Part shown: piece by piece, positions 19,748 to 26,697 of the stretch
Position numbering within the stretch: the first letter of the stretch is position 1
Layout: every line of letters begins with the position of its first letter
Assembly (NCBI GenBank): GCA_013697045.1
Contig: JACCXJ010000315.1
Location: 1 to 33,938 of the forward strand
Direction: 5' to 3'
Length of the DNA: 33,938 nt
Source: Gammaproteobacteria bacterium
GTDB taxonomy: Bacteria; Pseudomonadota; Gammaproteobacteria; JACCXJ01
Notes under the pieces: model-generated
Database searches by the model: none
Seen by the model: the letters and a program-made list of their open reading frames with translations, nothing else
Told to the model about the DNA's origin: nothing
Program-made: the position numbers and the translations under genes

Positions 19748-19972
19748 CTAGGTGTCGCGGCGTTCAATGTCAGCTCGAAGCCCCCGGGGGTGGGGCCGAT
19801 TTAACAAACGAATCAACAACCGCCTGACGGTGGCTTGGTCGCGGGTGGGCAGGGATCCGATCTTCAGCGCGGGCCGGAGCGCCTCGAAGCTCACCAGGCC
19901 ACGACCGCCGAAGAGGCGATGGCGATCGGCTAGGCCAAGCGGGCCGGGGATGACAATATTTTCGTCAGCCAC
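19748..19972 (-). CDS. Hypothetical protein, doubtful
   Basis: A 74-residue frame starts MADENIVIPGPLGLADRHRL and ends in an Arg-rich segment. The composition is plausible for a small soluble protein, but no family is recognised and no good ribosome binding site is seen. It lies among relics and may itself be a fragment. Confidence 0.3.
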   Translation of the reverse strand: MADENIVIPGPLGLADRHRLFGGRGLVSFEALRPALKIGSLPTRDQATVRRLLIRLLNRPHPRGLRADIERRDT

Positions 19973-20044
19973 ACGGGGTTCCTATGATGGTATAATGGCG
20001 CACTCGGTGCGGTCCGAGTCCTAGCCATAACACGTGAGGGTGTC

Positions 20045-20290
20045 ATGACTGTATCCAATTCTACTGTTTCCATGGTCTTCGCAGCCATCTTATCTGTCCT
20101 GCCTGGGTGCGCAGAATTCCTGCGGACCTCGGAAGCCGCCGGATTCCTGTTCGGCACGGCGGCAGCCTCCGTTGGGCTTTACAACGCCCCAGGGTTTTTT
20201 CTACACGCCGGACCTCACGCGGTCGACATTTCAGGCCGGGCCGCTCTCCTGTCACATGTAACCTATTCGACCGCTTCAATTGCCGCTTGA
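20045..20290 (+). CDS. Small putative lipoprotein, probably truncated
   Basis: The frame starts MTVSNSTVSMVFAAILSVLPGC, which looks like a lipoprotein signal peptide with a Cys at position 22. A promoter-like TATAAT (about 19991-19996) and a GAGGG ribosome binding site (20034-20038) precede the ATG. The remaining residues lack recognisable features and the last third may come from joining to foreign sequence just before the acyltransferase duplication. Function unknown. Confidence 0.45.
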   Translation: MTVSNSTVSMVFAAILSVLPGCAEFLRTSEAAGFLFGTAAASVGLYNAPGFFLHAGPHAVDISGRAALLSHVTYSTASIAA

Positions 20291-20321
20291 TCGTTCGACG
20301 CAAGTCTCCAGGCATGACTTC

Positions 20322-21035
20322 ATGAGCCGAAAGAAGTACCACGATCATCCTGGAAAGAGCCGATTCAATTCCTCTCTTCTGTATTTGTTCGGCAATTATT
20401 TCATGAGGCTTTTTTATAAAATTCATTATGAAGGCGCGGATCGCATGAACAAAATGGGTCCGGTCCTTCTGCTCGTGAAACACCAGAGATACGACGATAT
20501 CCCGCTGGGACTTGCCGTGATCCATGGCCGCTGCCGAAACGATGTCTGGTGTGTGATGAAAGATTCTCTGGCAGAGTGGTATTTCTTTGGTTTTTTTCTC
20601 AAATGCGGCGGGATTCCGATCAACAGAGAGAACCCGGAAAAGAGCAGGAAATTTCTGATGCTTGCCCGTCATGTTCTGTATGACGGCAATGCCGTCGTCA
20701 TGTTTCCGGAACAGACGCGCGTTCCCGTCAGAATGGGGGAGGCACGCACCCCCGGTTTTCGCTTCATTGCCGGCAAACCTTCTCAGCCTCTTGCCGTGAA
20801 CTCTCTGGGTTTTCGTTACAAGAAAGGCTTCATCAGAACGCATGTCTTCATCCGAATCGGAAAAACGGCGTACTACGACAAACACCAGGATCCGGACCTT
20901 TTCCTACACGACAGAATGCACGAGATGGCGGACCTGTCTTTGCTCGCGTATCCGTACCGGCGGCCGGAAGGGAGGCTGGAACCGAGGGTGCGGGCGGATT
21001 CCGCAGCTTCGGCCGGAGGGAAGGACGGAGAATAA
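20322..21035 (+). CDS. 1-acyl-glycerol-3-phosphate acyltransferase-like protein, copy 1
   Basis: This 237-residue protein belongs to the LPLAT/PlsC acyltransferase family, which transfers acyl chains to lysophospholipids or similar acceptors at the membrane. The H-x4-D motif is HQRYDD with His54 and Asp59. The acceptor-binding block GIPINRENP and the third motif MFPEQTR (Glu130) follow. The start at 20322 opens the unit shared with copy 2. GC content is clearly lower than that of the surrounding DNA, suggesting recent transfer. Only about 53 bp separate it from copy 2. The natural acceptor is unknown. Confidence 0.85.
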   Translation: MSRKKYHDHPGKSRFNSSLLYLFGNYFMRLFYKIHYEGADRMNKMGPVLLLVKHQRYDDIPLGLAVIHGRCRNDVWCVMKDSLAEWYFFGFFLKCGGIPINRENPEKSRKFLMLARHVLYDGNAVVMFPEQTRVPVRMGEARTPGFRFIAGKPSQPLAVNSLGFRYKKGFIRTHVFIRIGKTAYYDKHQDPDLFLHDRMHEMADLSLLAYPYRRPEGRLEPRVRADSAASAGGKDGE

Positions 21036-21088
21036 GCGATGAGTTCTGCGGGCTTAGCTGCGATTTACGCCGGCGCGGGCATGACTTC

Positions 21089-21811
21089 ATGAGCCGAAAG
21101 AAGTACGACGGCCATCCTGGAAAGAGCCGATTCAGTTCCTCTCTTCTGTATTTGTTCGGCAATTATTTCATGAGGCTTTTTTATAAAATTCATTATGAAG
21201 GCGCGGATCACATGAACAAAATGGGTCCGGTCCTTCTGCTCGCGAAACACCAGAGATACGACGATATCCCGCTGGGGCTTGCCGTGGTCCACGGCCGCTG
21301 TCGAAACGATATCTGGTGTGTGATGAAAGATTCTCTGGCAGAGTGGTATTTCTTTGGTTTTTTTATCAAATGCGGCGGGATTCCGATCAACAGAAAGAAT
21401 CCGGAAAAGAGCAAGAAATTTCTGATGCTTGCCCGTCGTGTTCTGTATGACGGCAATGCGGTCGTCATGTTTCCGGAACAGACGTACGTTCCCGCCAAAA
21501 TGGGGAAGGGACGCACCCCCGGTTTTCGCTTCATTGCCGGAAGACCTTCTCAGCCGCTTGCCGTGAACTCTCTGGGTTTTCGTTATAAGAAAGGCTTCAT
21601 CAGAACGCATGTCTTCATCCGAATCGGAAAAACGGCGTACTACGACAAACACCAGGATCCGGGCATTTTCCTCCATGACAGAATGCACGAGATGGCGGAG
21701 CTGTCTTTGCTCACGTATCCGTACCGGCGGCCGGAAGGAAAACTGGAACCGAGGGTGCGAACGGCTTCCGCAGCGTCGGCCGGAGGGAAGGAAGAAAAAA
21801 TAAGCGAATGA
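21089..21811 (+). CDS. 1-acyl-glycerol-3-phosphate acyltransferase-like protein, copy 2
   Basis: This 240-residue paralogue of the preceding gene is identical at roughly nine in ten positions by eye. It keeps the motifs HQRYDD, GIPINRKNP and MFPEQTY; the residue after the third motif's Thr is Tyr here and Arg in copy 1. The duplicated unit starts 10 bp before each ATG with GGCATGACTTCATGAGCC. The C-terminus is three residues longer. Both frames are open, so both may be expressed, but no separate promoter is visible in the short spacer. Confidence 0.85.
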   Translation: MSRKKYDGHPGKSRFSSSLLYLFGNYFMRLFYKIHYEGADHMNKMGPVLLLAKHQRYDDIPLGLAVVHGRCRNDIWCVMKDSLAEWYFFGFFIKCGGIPINRKNPEKSKKFLMLARRVLYDGNAVVMFPEQTYVPAKMGKGRTPGFRFIAGRPSQPLAVNSLGFRYKKGFIRTHVFIRIGKTAYYDKHQDPGIFLHDRMHEMAELSLLTYPYRRPEGKLEPRVRTASAASAGGKEEKISE

Positions 21812-21824
21812 GCTTTGTGCACAG

Positions 21825-21870
21825 CGGATCCTTTCTATGTCGCTCATCACGCGCCTTCCTTCGGCCACGG
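21825..21870 (-). pseudogene. Relic of the start of a PriCT-2 protein gene
   Basis: The 23 nt at 21825-21847 match 32746-32768, the first codons of the stand-alone PriCT-2 gene (MSDIERIR), with one mismatch. A GGAAGG ribosome binding site precedes the ATG. After eight codons the similarity ends. This shows that a related phage-like element has also left DNA on this side of the att-like site. Confidence 0.6.
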
Positions 21871-21889
21871 GAGCCATCGGTGGTGGTGG

Positions 21890-22010
21890 CCGCGGAGGCA
21901 GCGTCGGCCTCGGCGGCCTTCTGAGCCTTACTGAGGACTGCGCTAAGGGTCGATGCCCCCTGCTAGGAGCCTACGGGCCTCGTCGCAACGGTCGCGGGCC
22001 TCCCATGGAC
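21890..22010 (-). pseudogene. Relic of a tyrosine integrase (DUF4102-type N-terminal domain)
   Basis: Reading leftward from 22005 the frame gives WEARDRCDEARRLLAGGIDP and then a stop. The next stretch, in another frame, reads KAQKAAEADAAS. In phage and island integrases the arm-DNA-binding domain carries exactly this order (EAR-x-x-R-x-E-A-R-x-x-L-A-x-G-I-D-P, then K-A-x-K-x-A). Only about 35 residues are recognisable and catalytic parts are absent. Its position about 95 bp from a tRNA-like 3' end is typical for such integrases. Confidence 0.6.
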
Positions 22011-22041
22011 CTTGGAGGACTACTGCGGATGAGGCAGGCGC

Positions 22042-22071
22042 AAAAAAAACCGCAGTTACGCGGGTTTGCGG
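22042..22071 (-). terminator. Rho-independent terminator-like hairpin
   Basis: On the minus strand CCGCA (22071-22067) pairs with TGCGG (22054-22050), with a partly pairing 12-nt interior, followed by eight T residues (22049-22042). It lies about 30 bp downstream of the CCA end at 22101, the position expected for the terminator of a tRNA or tmRNA gene. Confidence 0.55.
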
Positions 22072-22100
22072 ACGGTGTTGGATTCCCTCGGATAATTATT

Positions 22101-22123
22101 TGGTGGAGCCGGGGTCTCTCGAA
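22101..22123 (-). other. Attachment-site-like copy of a tRNA/tmRNA 3' end
   Basis: Read on the minus strand the 23 nt split exactly into T-loop TTCGAGA, 3' T-stem GACCC, 3' acceptor strand CGGCTCC, discriminator A and CCA. The acceptor end ...CGGCTCCACCA is the usual end of gammaproteobacterial tmRNA (ssrA), a well-known integration target. The 5' T-stem and the rest of the gene are missing, so this is a duplicated 3' end as left by integration. An integrase relic and a terminator lie directly downstream. Confidence 0.6.
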
Positions 22124-22540
22124 TAATATTAGTAACAGCATGATGTGCCTATAATTCTTGCGCACCTCGTTTTGCAGTTACCGTCAAAGCTACCGTCATT
22201 CTAATGGTGCTACCCCCCTTCAGCTTCACCCATCGCCAGCTCTCCGGCAGCGTCTTCCCCGCAATCCATTACCCCGATCTCACCTGAGAGAGCCGCCCCC
22301 CGAAGGGCCGGTAAACGCCCCCCTGCCGCACCGCGCGGCGCCCCTTGGCCGTGCCGAAGGGTAGGGAATCTACGGGCCAGGCCTGTCCGGCATCCGGGAC
22401 AAGAACACGGGGTAGTTCCGCCAGGACCGCCCGTAAGCTGGCACCGCGCGGCGAGCAGGTCGAGGACCTTGCCGGTCGTTCCTTGACCGCCTGGCCGGTG
22501 CCGATGAATCTCGCGCGGTGACTGGGCGCGGCGCGGCGAA
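22124..22540. other. Stretch without a recognisable intact gene
   Basis: No protein-like frame stands out. On the minus strand near 22260-22220 the words AGKTLPESWRWVKL resemble the start of a type I restriction specificity subunit, but this is too short to call. Direct repeats of the word TACCGTCA occur at about 22179 and 22191. Confidence 0.4.
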
Positions 22541-22544
22541 CTGC

Positions 22545-23060
22545 TCGCCGCTGCGGGCCGACCGGCTGCGCGCCGCCGGCCGCCATCCGTACGTGATCCC
22601 CGAGGGCGGCTCGAACGCGCTCGGCTCGTGGGGCTACGTGATGGCCGCACAGGAACTCGCCGACGATCTCGCGACGCCGCCGGAGCGCCCGACGACGATC
22701 GTATACGGCCTGCGGCTCGGGGCGGCACCGGCGCCGGGCTCGTGCTCGGCGCCAAGCTGGCCGGCCTCGCCCCGCGCGGCATCCGCGTCGCCGGCGTCAA
22801 CGACCGCGACTATTTCCCTGCGCGTGATCGGCCGCATCTGCGCCGACTTCCTCGAGCGCTGGCCGGTCGGCGCGACGGTCGCGCCCGACGACATCGAGAT
22901 CGTCGACGGCCACGTCGGCCGCGGCTACGCGAAGAGGCGCCCCGAGGAGCTCGCGACGATCCGTGACCTCGCGCGCCGCGACGGCGTCATCCTCGATCCG
23001 GTCTACACCGGCAAGGCGTTCCACGGGATCGTCACCGAGCTCGCGCGCGACCGGCGCCCC
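22545..23060 (+). pseudogene. D-cysteine desulfhydrase / ACC deaminase-like enzyme, fragment
   Basis: The C-terminal two thirds of a PLP-dependent enzyme are readable: [20 protein letters not shown] and [15 protein letters not shown], then in another frame [15 protein letters not shown], then back in a frame with VIGRICADFLERWPVG, VDGHVGRGYAK and DGVILDPVYTGKAFHG. The N-terminal part with the PLP lysine is absent, and the usual C-terminal H-T-G-G segment is cut off at about 23060, where the sequence joins the end of an ATP-binding protein relic. At least two frame changes occur. The GC content is very high, unlike the neighbouring fragments. Confidence 0.8.
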
Positions 23061-23085
23061 ATGCGCCGGGGTCGACGATCCGCGC

Positions 23086-23116
23086 GGGCTCGGCCGCGGA
23101 GCCGCCCAGAATGGCA
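23086..23116 (-). repeat. 31-nt dispersed repeat, copy 2
   Basis: This matches 18861-18891 with one mismatch. It covers the last residues of the ATP-binding protein relic (LPFWA) and the sequence just beyond it, at the junction with the desulfhydrase relic. The same sequence beyond the natural gene end in both places suggests both derive from one parent locus. Confidence 0.7.
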
Positions 23117-23843
23117 GGTAGCTGCGGATCCGAGTTCCGGCCTCTGGGTCCTCCACAACGATGAGGCCCGCCTTCACCGCCTCGCTGAGCAGGCGTGAAG
23201 CCATTGATGCGTTCTTCTCGGCGATCCCGAATCGCTCCCGGACCGACGTGTTGGTCATGGGCTTGCGAGTCACATAGCGCAGGCACGCGTGCAGATAGCA
23301 TGCCCGCACCCGGTCCGCCTTATCCATCGCAGAGAAGGGCTTGTGGGCGAACAGGACCGTCCTCGTGAACCCGTCCGGCTTCTCGAAGAGTGGGGCCGGG
23401 AGCTGGAACAGCTCCACCTCGAAGACCACCTTGTCGATCCCGCTGCCGCGCTCCTCGCAGATCCGAAAGCGGCGCATCAGCGAGGCGAGCGACTCGTTGC
23501 GTGACCTCGGCGGCGTGTCCACGAAGCGCTCGGTGTCCACCAACGATTCACCAGGGTTGGTGATCCCGATCCGGTCGTCGAAGATTTCAACCATTGGCCC
23601 GGCGCCGGTGACGAAGAAGTCCTGGTGGATGATCGCATTGGCCACCAGCTCGCGGACCGCCAGTTCGGGGAACATGGAAACCGTTTTGCGCAGGGCCTGC
23701 TCGATCACCTCGTTGGCGGGCAGGAGCCCGTTGACATAGCCGATCAGACCTTCGAAGCCGCAGGCGTAGCCCTTGATGTCTTCCTGCTCCTTCAGCGTCT
23801 CGGTGCGGCCGGTGCCCCGGTACTGAATCATCCGCACGGAAAC
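23103..23843 (-). pseudogene. ATP-binding protein of the HATPase_c_4 (AlbA-associated) type, N-terminally truncated
   Basis: About 247 residues are open: VSVRMIQYRG, then ELAVRELVANAIIHQDF, the ATP-binding word IGITNPGESL, EERGSGIDKVVFEVE and a C-terminal winged-helix-like region ending RSYLPFWA, where relatives usually stop. The N-terminal AlbA/Schlafen-like DNA-binding domain is missing or scrambled upstream of 23843. The frame has no stop at the natural end and runs into the antisense of the desulfhydrase relic. Relatives are predicted transcriptional regulators. Probably not functional. Confidence 0.75.
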
Positions 23844-23992
23844 ACCCCGCCCGGCGCCGGCTCCCGAAAAAGGAGCCCAAGCCAAAGGAGCGCGCCCAGT
23901 TTGGTGATGTTCCAGCCCGGCCTCGGGAGCAAGCTTCCGTGCAGGAACCGCAGTTTTTTGTGCCCGAGAGCCGGGCCGACCGGGGCGAGCCT

Positions 23993-24316
23993 CTATCGTC
24001 CAGGTCCTCGACGACACCGGCCGAGTCGGGGGATGATGTCCAAGCGACCGTCCCGAACAGTATCATCTCTCGGTCGGGCCCTTTGGGGCGCCCTCAGCCT
24101 TATGTGATAGGTTTCATCTTGGCCCCGGGGCCTTGCCGTTGAACTGCTTCCCATCCTTTCCCTCTCCTCCAGTGGTTCCCTTCTCCCCGTTCTCTCCGAC
24201 GACTGCAGCCAAGCCAGAAGGAAGGGTACGGCGAGGGCCGCGGCAACCTCGGGATCCGGCCGGTTGACGGATACGGCGCGCATGGTACGCTGGCCTCGGG
24301 TGTTGATGTGTTTCAT
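23993..24316 (-). CDS. Hypothetical protein with a strong ribosome binding site
   Basis: A perfect AGGAGGT (24330-24324) lies 7 bp before the ATG at 24316; another ATG at 24319 is too close. The protein starts MKHINTRGQRTMRAVSVNRP, then has a short hydrophobic stretch (VAAALAVPFLLAWLQ) and a charged, repetitive C-terminus. The first residues resemble those of the 39-residue protein at 27207-27326 (MMKQIN). No family is recognised; the C-terminal half may be out of its original frame. Confidence 0.5.
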   Translation of the reverse strand: MKHINTRGQRTMRAVSVNRPDPEVAAALAVPFLLAWLQSSERTGRREPLEERERMGSSSTARPRGQDETYHIRLRAPQRARPRDDTVRDGRLDIIPRLGRCRRGPGR

Positions 24317-24417
24317 CATCTTGACCTCCTGAGAGGGTCCGCCCCCGCCATCAGCGTACGAGCTCCAGCTTCGGCCTATTGCGTGGACCGGTCCCTTGGG
24401 ATAACCGGTCCCTGATA

Positions 24418-24693
24418 TTAGCTGGCGCCAACTCCTGCGGCACGATTGCGCTCGTTGATGACTGTTTGGAGTTCCCCGAACGCTTTTTCCGCTTCGTCGA
24501 TAAGATCACATGCGGCCCACACGGAATTCGCTATTGGCCTATCTAAACCGTTCTGGCCCTCGCCGATTAATTGCAGAATACCATTAGCCTGCGCGAGCTT
24601 TTTGCCGATCTCGTTGGTCAAGTTCCACGCTCTTGATGGCTGTTCGTCAGAGCTTGCTGGCGTAGAATCCGCACTAGCCATGGCGTTGCTCAT
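24418..24693 (-). CDS. Hypothetical protein, phage-region type
   Basis: This 91-residue protein starts MSNAMASADS and continues WNLTNEIGKKLAQANGILQL, then DRPIANSVWAACDLIDEAEK, a mainly helical pattern. Its ATG overlaps the stop of the upstream gene by ATGA, so the two are likely co-translated. Function unknown; no family recognised. Confidence 0.7.
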   Translation of the reverse strand: MSNAMASADSTPASSDEQPSRAWNLTNEIGKKLAQANGILQLIGEGQNGLDRPIANSVWAACDLIDEAEKAFGELQTVINERNRAAGVGAS

Positions 24694-24962
24694 GATTGCG
24701 CCGCCTTCGGGAGCTTCGGGCTGTGCTCGTAGGCCTCGTACCACTCGCCGAAATCGTCGTAAAGATTCTCCAGCTCCCGCGGCACCTCTGCGACGACGTA
24801 GGCGCCGGGGACGTTCTTTTGGGACACGTCGGTTAAATCACCGAAGTTGTCAGCGGCAAGCTGCAAACGATACATTACCGAGATGAGCCGCTCCCGCAGC
24901 GAGTAGAAGCTATGGGGCTCACGTTCGACTGGGCGGATGGCGACAAGGGTACCGTTACACAT
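24690..24962 (-). CDS. Hypothetical protein, coupled to the next gene
   Basis: This 90-residue protein starts MCNGTLVAIRPVEREPHSF and contains LRERLISVMYRLQLAADNFG and a Glu/Tyr-rich end (LYDDFGEWYEAYEHSPKLP). The ATG at 24962 is preceded by GAGGT. Its stop overlaps the start of the 91-residue protein that follows. It is probably an accessory gene of the phage-like element; function unknown. Confidence 0.7.
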   Translation of the reverse strand: MCNGTLVAIRPVEREPHSFYSLRERLISVMYRLQLAADNFGDLTDVSQKNVPGAYVVAEVPRELENLYDDFGEWYEAYEHSPKLPKAAQS

Positions 24963-24985
24963 GGATGTGACCTCGCGGTAGTGCT

Positions 24986-25183
24986 CTAGTTGGCGCGCAT
25001 CAGATAATGGGCGCCGGGTGCCTGAAACCGCATACAGACGGCGTGACGTATTTCCCCCGAAGGGGTCTTGTATTCCACCACGCACCCGGCAGGGGACCGG
25101 AGGGCACAAAAAAACCGCGAGTCTGACGGGTGCGGTGACCGCTGTAGGGGCGTTTTCAGGCGCCGTAGTAAGAAGCATAGCAA
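24986..25183 (-). CDS. Small hypothetical protein with an internal hairpin
   Basis: A 65-residue frame from a TTG at 25183 reads SPHPSDSRFFCALRSP and then VVEYKTPSGEIRHAVCMRF and QAPGAHYLMRAN. The second half is protein-like. The codons for SRFFCA contain a GC stem followed by seven T residues (25135-25108), which may terminate or attenuate transcription within the gene. Similar small phage genes with a FFCA word exist to my knowledge, but the family has no known function. Confidence 0.45.
   Translation of the reverse strand: MLCFLLRRLKTPLQRSPHPSDSRFFCALRSPAGCVVEYKTPSGEIRHAVCMRFQAPGAHYLMRAN
25108..25135 (-). terminator. Terminator- or attenuator-like hairpin
   Basis: On the minus strand CCGC (25135-25132) pairs with GCGG (25118-25115), followed by seven T residues (25114-25108). 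Its layout resembles the hairpin at 22042-22071. It lies inside the reading frame of the 65-residue protein, upstream of the two coupled small genes. Confidence 0.5.
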
Positions 25184-25259
25184 AACCCAGAAGCCGGATG
25201 CAAGGCGGCCCGCAGTTGCGCGCCATCCACGCGATCGCCCGCGGCGACAATCTTCTTAA

Positions 25260-25825
25260 CGGGGGGTTCGGGCTGGGAGCGTCGCTCTCCGCGGCCGGCT
25301 ACGCGGCATGTGCACTCTCACGTCGGCCTTGAGCAACGTACTACCCCTCTGCCCAGCCGGTGCGCGGGTCTGCGCGTGGGTGAAGCCCATCGGTGTGCCG
25401 GCAGCCACCTACGGCCCTCATTCGACCTGGGAGCCACTAATCGTCGTCGGCGGCCGTCCGCGTCGACCTGGAGTGCGCGACTGGCTCCGCGCGCAGCCGG
25501 CGCGAGGCGGCGGAGATCTCCCCGGACGCAAGCCCCTCGCCTTCTGCGCCTCCCTCTTCAACGCCTTGGGGGGGTGCAGCCCGGCGACGAACTCGTGGAT
25601 CTGTTCCCGGGCATCGTCGGGGCGAGCCTGGGGAGGAACTGTCGTTGAGGTAACCCTCGACGACGGCGGCCCGAGTCGGGGATGTCCGAGCGTCGCCAGG
25701 CCCGAGGAACGCATCTTCTGTCGGGTCGGGCCCGAAGCGACGACGCGTCGGAGCCATGTGTCGCCGGCAGGTCTAGCGGATGACCCGCCGCGAGAGCGTG
25801 GTAGCGGAGGCACGCGTTTTGCCGC
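25260..25825. other. Stretch without an intact gene
   Basis: Open frames here have skewed, Arg/Pro-rich compositions. On the minus strand, short protein-like words appear in different frames (DAREQIHEFVAGLHPPKALK near 25600; RAAVVEGYLND near 25660), as expected for a frameshifted relic. The region 25650-25745 resembles 23995-24080 (both contain CTCGACGAC, GAGTCGGGG and GGTCGGGCCC in the same order), so it may be a diverged duplicate. Confidence 0.45.
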
Positions 25826-26113
25826 CTAGGAGGGGGGCTCGGTCTCCAGCACTTCTGGCTCCAGAAGCTCATCGATGGTGACCAGCGTTGAATTGCTAGC
25901 CCGCCTCGTCGTTGCTGCTGCAGTGAAGAACTCGGTGCTATATAAGAAATGAGGAACGATGGTTCCAGTGATCTCGCCACTCTCCCCCACTACCAGCGTC
26001 CCCATGATCCGTGTCAGTTGTAGGCTCTCGATGGAACCAAAGAGGGGCAACTCTGCCTCCGGGGCATCTGAGATGGTTTGGTCAATCGGGTAGGTTCCGG
26101 GAGTACGAGTCAA
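25826..26113 (-). CDS. Hypothetical protein of the phage-like region
   Basis: From a TTG at 26113 the frame gives 95 residues, including AELPLFGSIESLQLTRIMG and LVVGESGEITGTIVPHFLY. The protein-like character continues upstream in the same frame (IAFGSYAYSFTPS) towards the stop of the previous gene, so the real start may be an uncommon codon near 26150. It looks beta-rich; function unknown. It is the last gene of the run that starts at ssb. Confidence 0.55.
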   Translation of the reverse strand: MTRTPGTYPIDQTISDAPEAELPLFGSIESLQLTRIMGTLVVGESGEITGTIVPHFLYSTEFFTAAATTRRASNSTLVTIDELLEPEVLETEPPS

Positions 26114-26154
26114 GGAAGGCGTAAAGGAATACGCATAACTCCCGAACGCGATCT

Positions 26155-26694
26155 CTACGCTATCCGTTCCGGGCGGATAGAGACCTGGTACTCCATGTCG
26201 GTCCCCTCATAGATGCGCTCCGCATCGTCCGGATCGATCGCTGCCACGGCAGGCTGAAGAGTCCCTGACAGGTAGCGCAGTAGAGAGGTCCGCCCGCCAA
26301 AGAGCTGCGCGCCGATTTGCTGATAGGCTGGCACCAGGCTCTCACCGATCGCGACTACATTAGGGACGCTCGTGGCGGAAGGTCCTAATGTAAGTGCGCT
26401 CTGAATACGCCCATACTCACTTTTCGTAATGAATGTCCGCGCCTCCCGCGGCAGCGGATCGAATCGATCGTAGCCACGAAACCCGGATAACCGTAGCGTG
26501 GCTCCGAGGCGTGTCACCCCGTCTGTGGCGAACACCTCTTCGCCACCTTCGTCCAGCTTGATAGTGCTTAAGGTCCCGTGTCGTATCCCTGTGGTTGCGT
26601 CATATTGAAAAAACGCCCCTAGGACCTTCTGTCCAAACTCCGTTAAAGCCGACCGCGTCATATCGCCGAGCGCCGATCGAGCGAAGGAGTCCAT
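26155..26694 (-). CDS. Hypothetical protein of the phage-like region
   Basis: This 179-residue protein starts MDSFARSALGDMTRSALTEF and later reads FRGYDRFDPLPREARTFITK and SVPNVVAIGESLVPAYQQIG. There is no signal peptide or membrane segment. It starts 3 bp after the preceding gene's stop on the same strand, so they are co-transcribed. A structural or morphogenetic phage role is possible from context, but no family is recognised. Confidence 0.7.
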   Translation of the reverse strand: MDSFARSALGDMTRSALTEFGQKVLGAFFQYDATTGIRHGTLSTIKLDEGGEEVFATDGVTRLGATLRLSGFRGYDRFDPLPREARTFITKSEYGRIQSALTLGPSATSVPNVVAIGESLVPAYQQIGAQLFGGRTSLLRYLSGTLQPAVAAIDPDDAERIYEGTDMEYQVSIRPERIA

Positions 26695-26697
26695 TGT

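Larger units (their letters stand above)
20311..21811. repeat. Tandem duplication of a 0.72-kb acyltransferase unit
   Basis: Unit 1 runs from about 20311 to 21035 and unit 2 from about 21078 to 21811, in direct orientation. Similarity begins at the same point upstream of both ATGs and runs through both genes. The changes are scattered point substitutions rather than a block, so the copies have diverged for some time since duplication or arrived together. Confidence 0.9.

Noticed and set aside
20061-21877. Two minus-strand frames of about 270 residues opposite the acyltransferases
   Set aside because: They mirror each other only because the plus-strand genes are duplicated; the LPLAT motifs are on the plus strand.
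22101-22123. A complete tRNA or tmRNA gene
   Set aside because: Only the T-loop-to-CCA part is present; no 5' T-stem, anticodon arm or 5' acceptor strand lies upstream.
22210-22270. Start of a type I restriction specificity subunit (words LPESWRWVKL on the minus strand)
   Set aside because: Only about 14 residues fit, there is no continuing frame, and the match may be chance.
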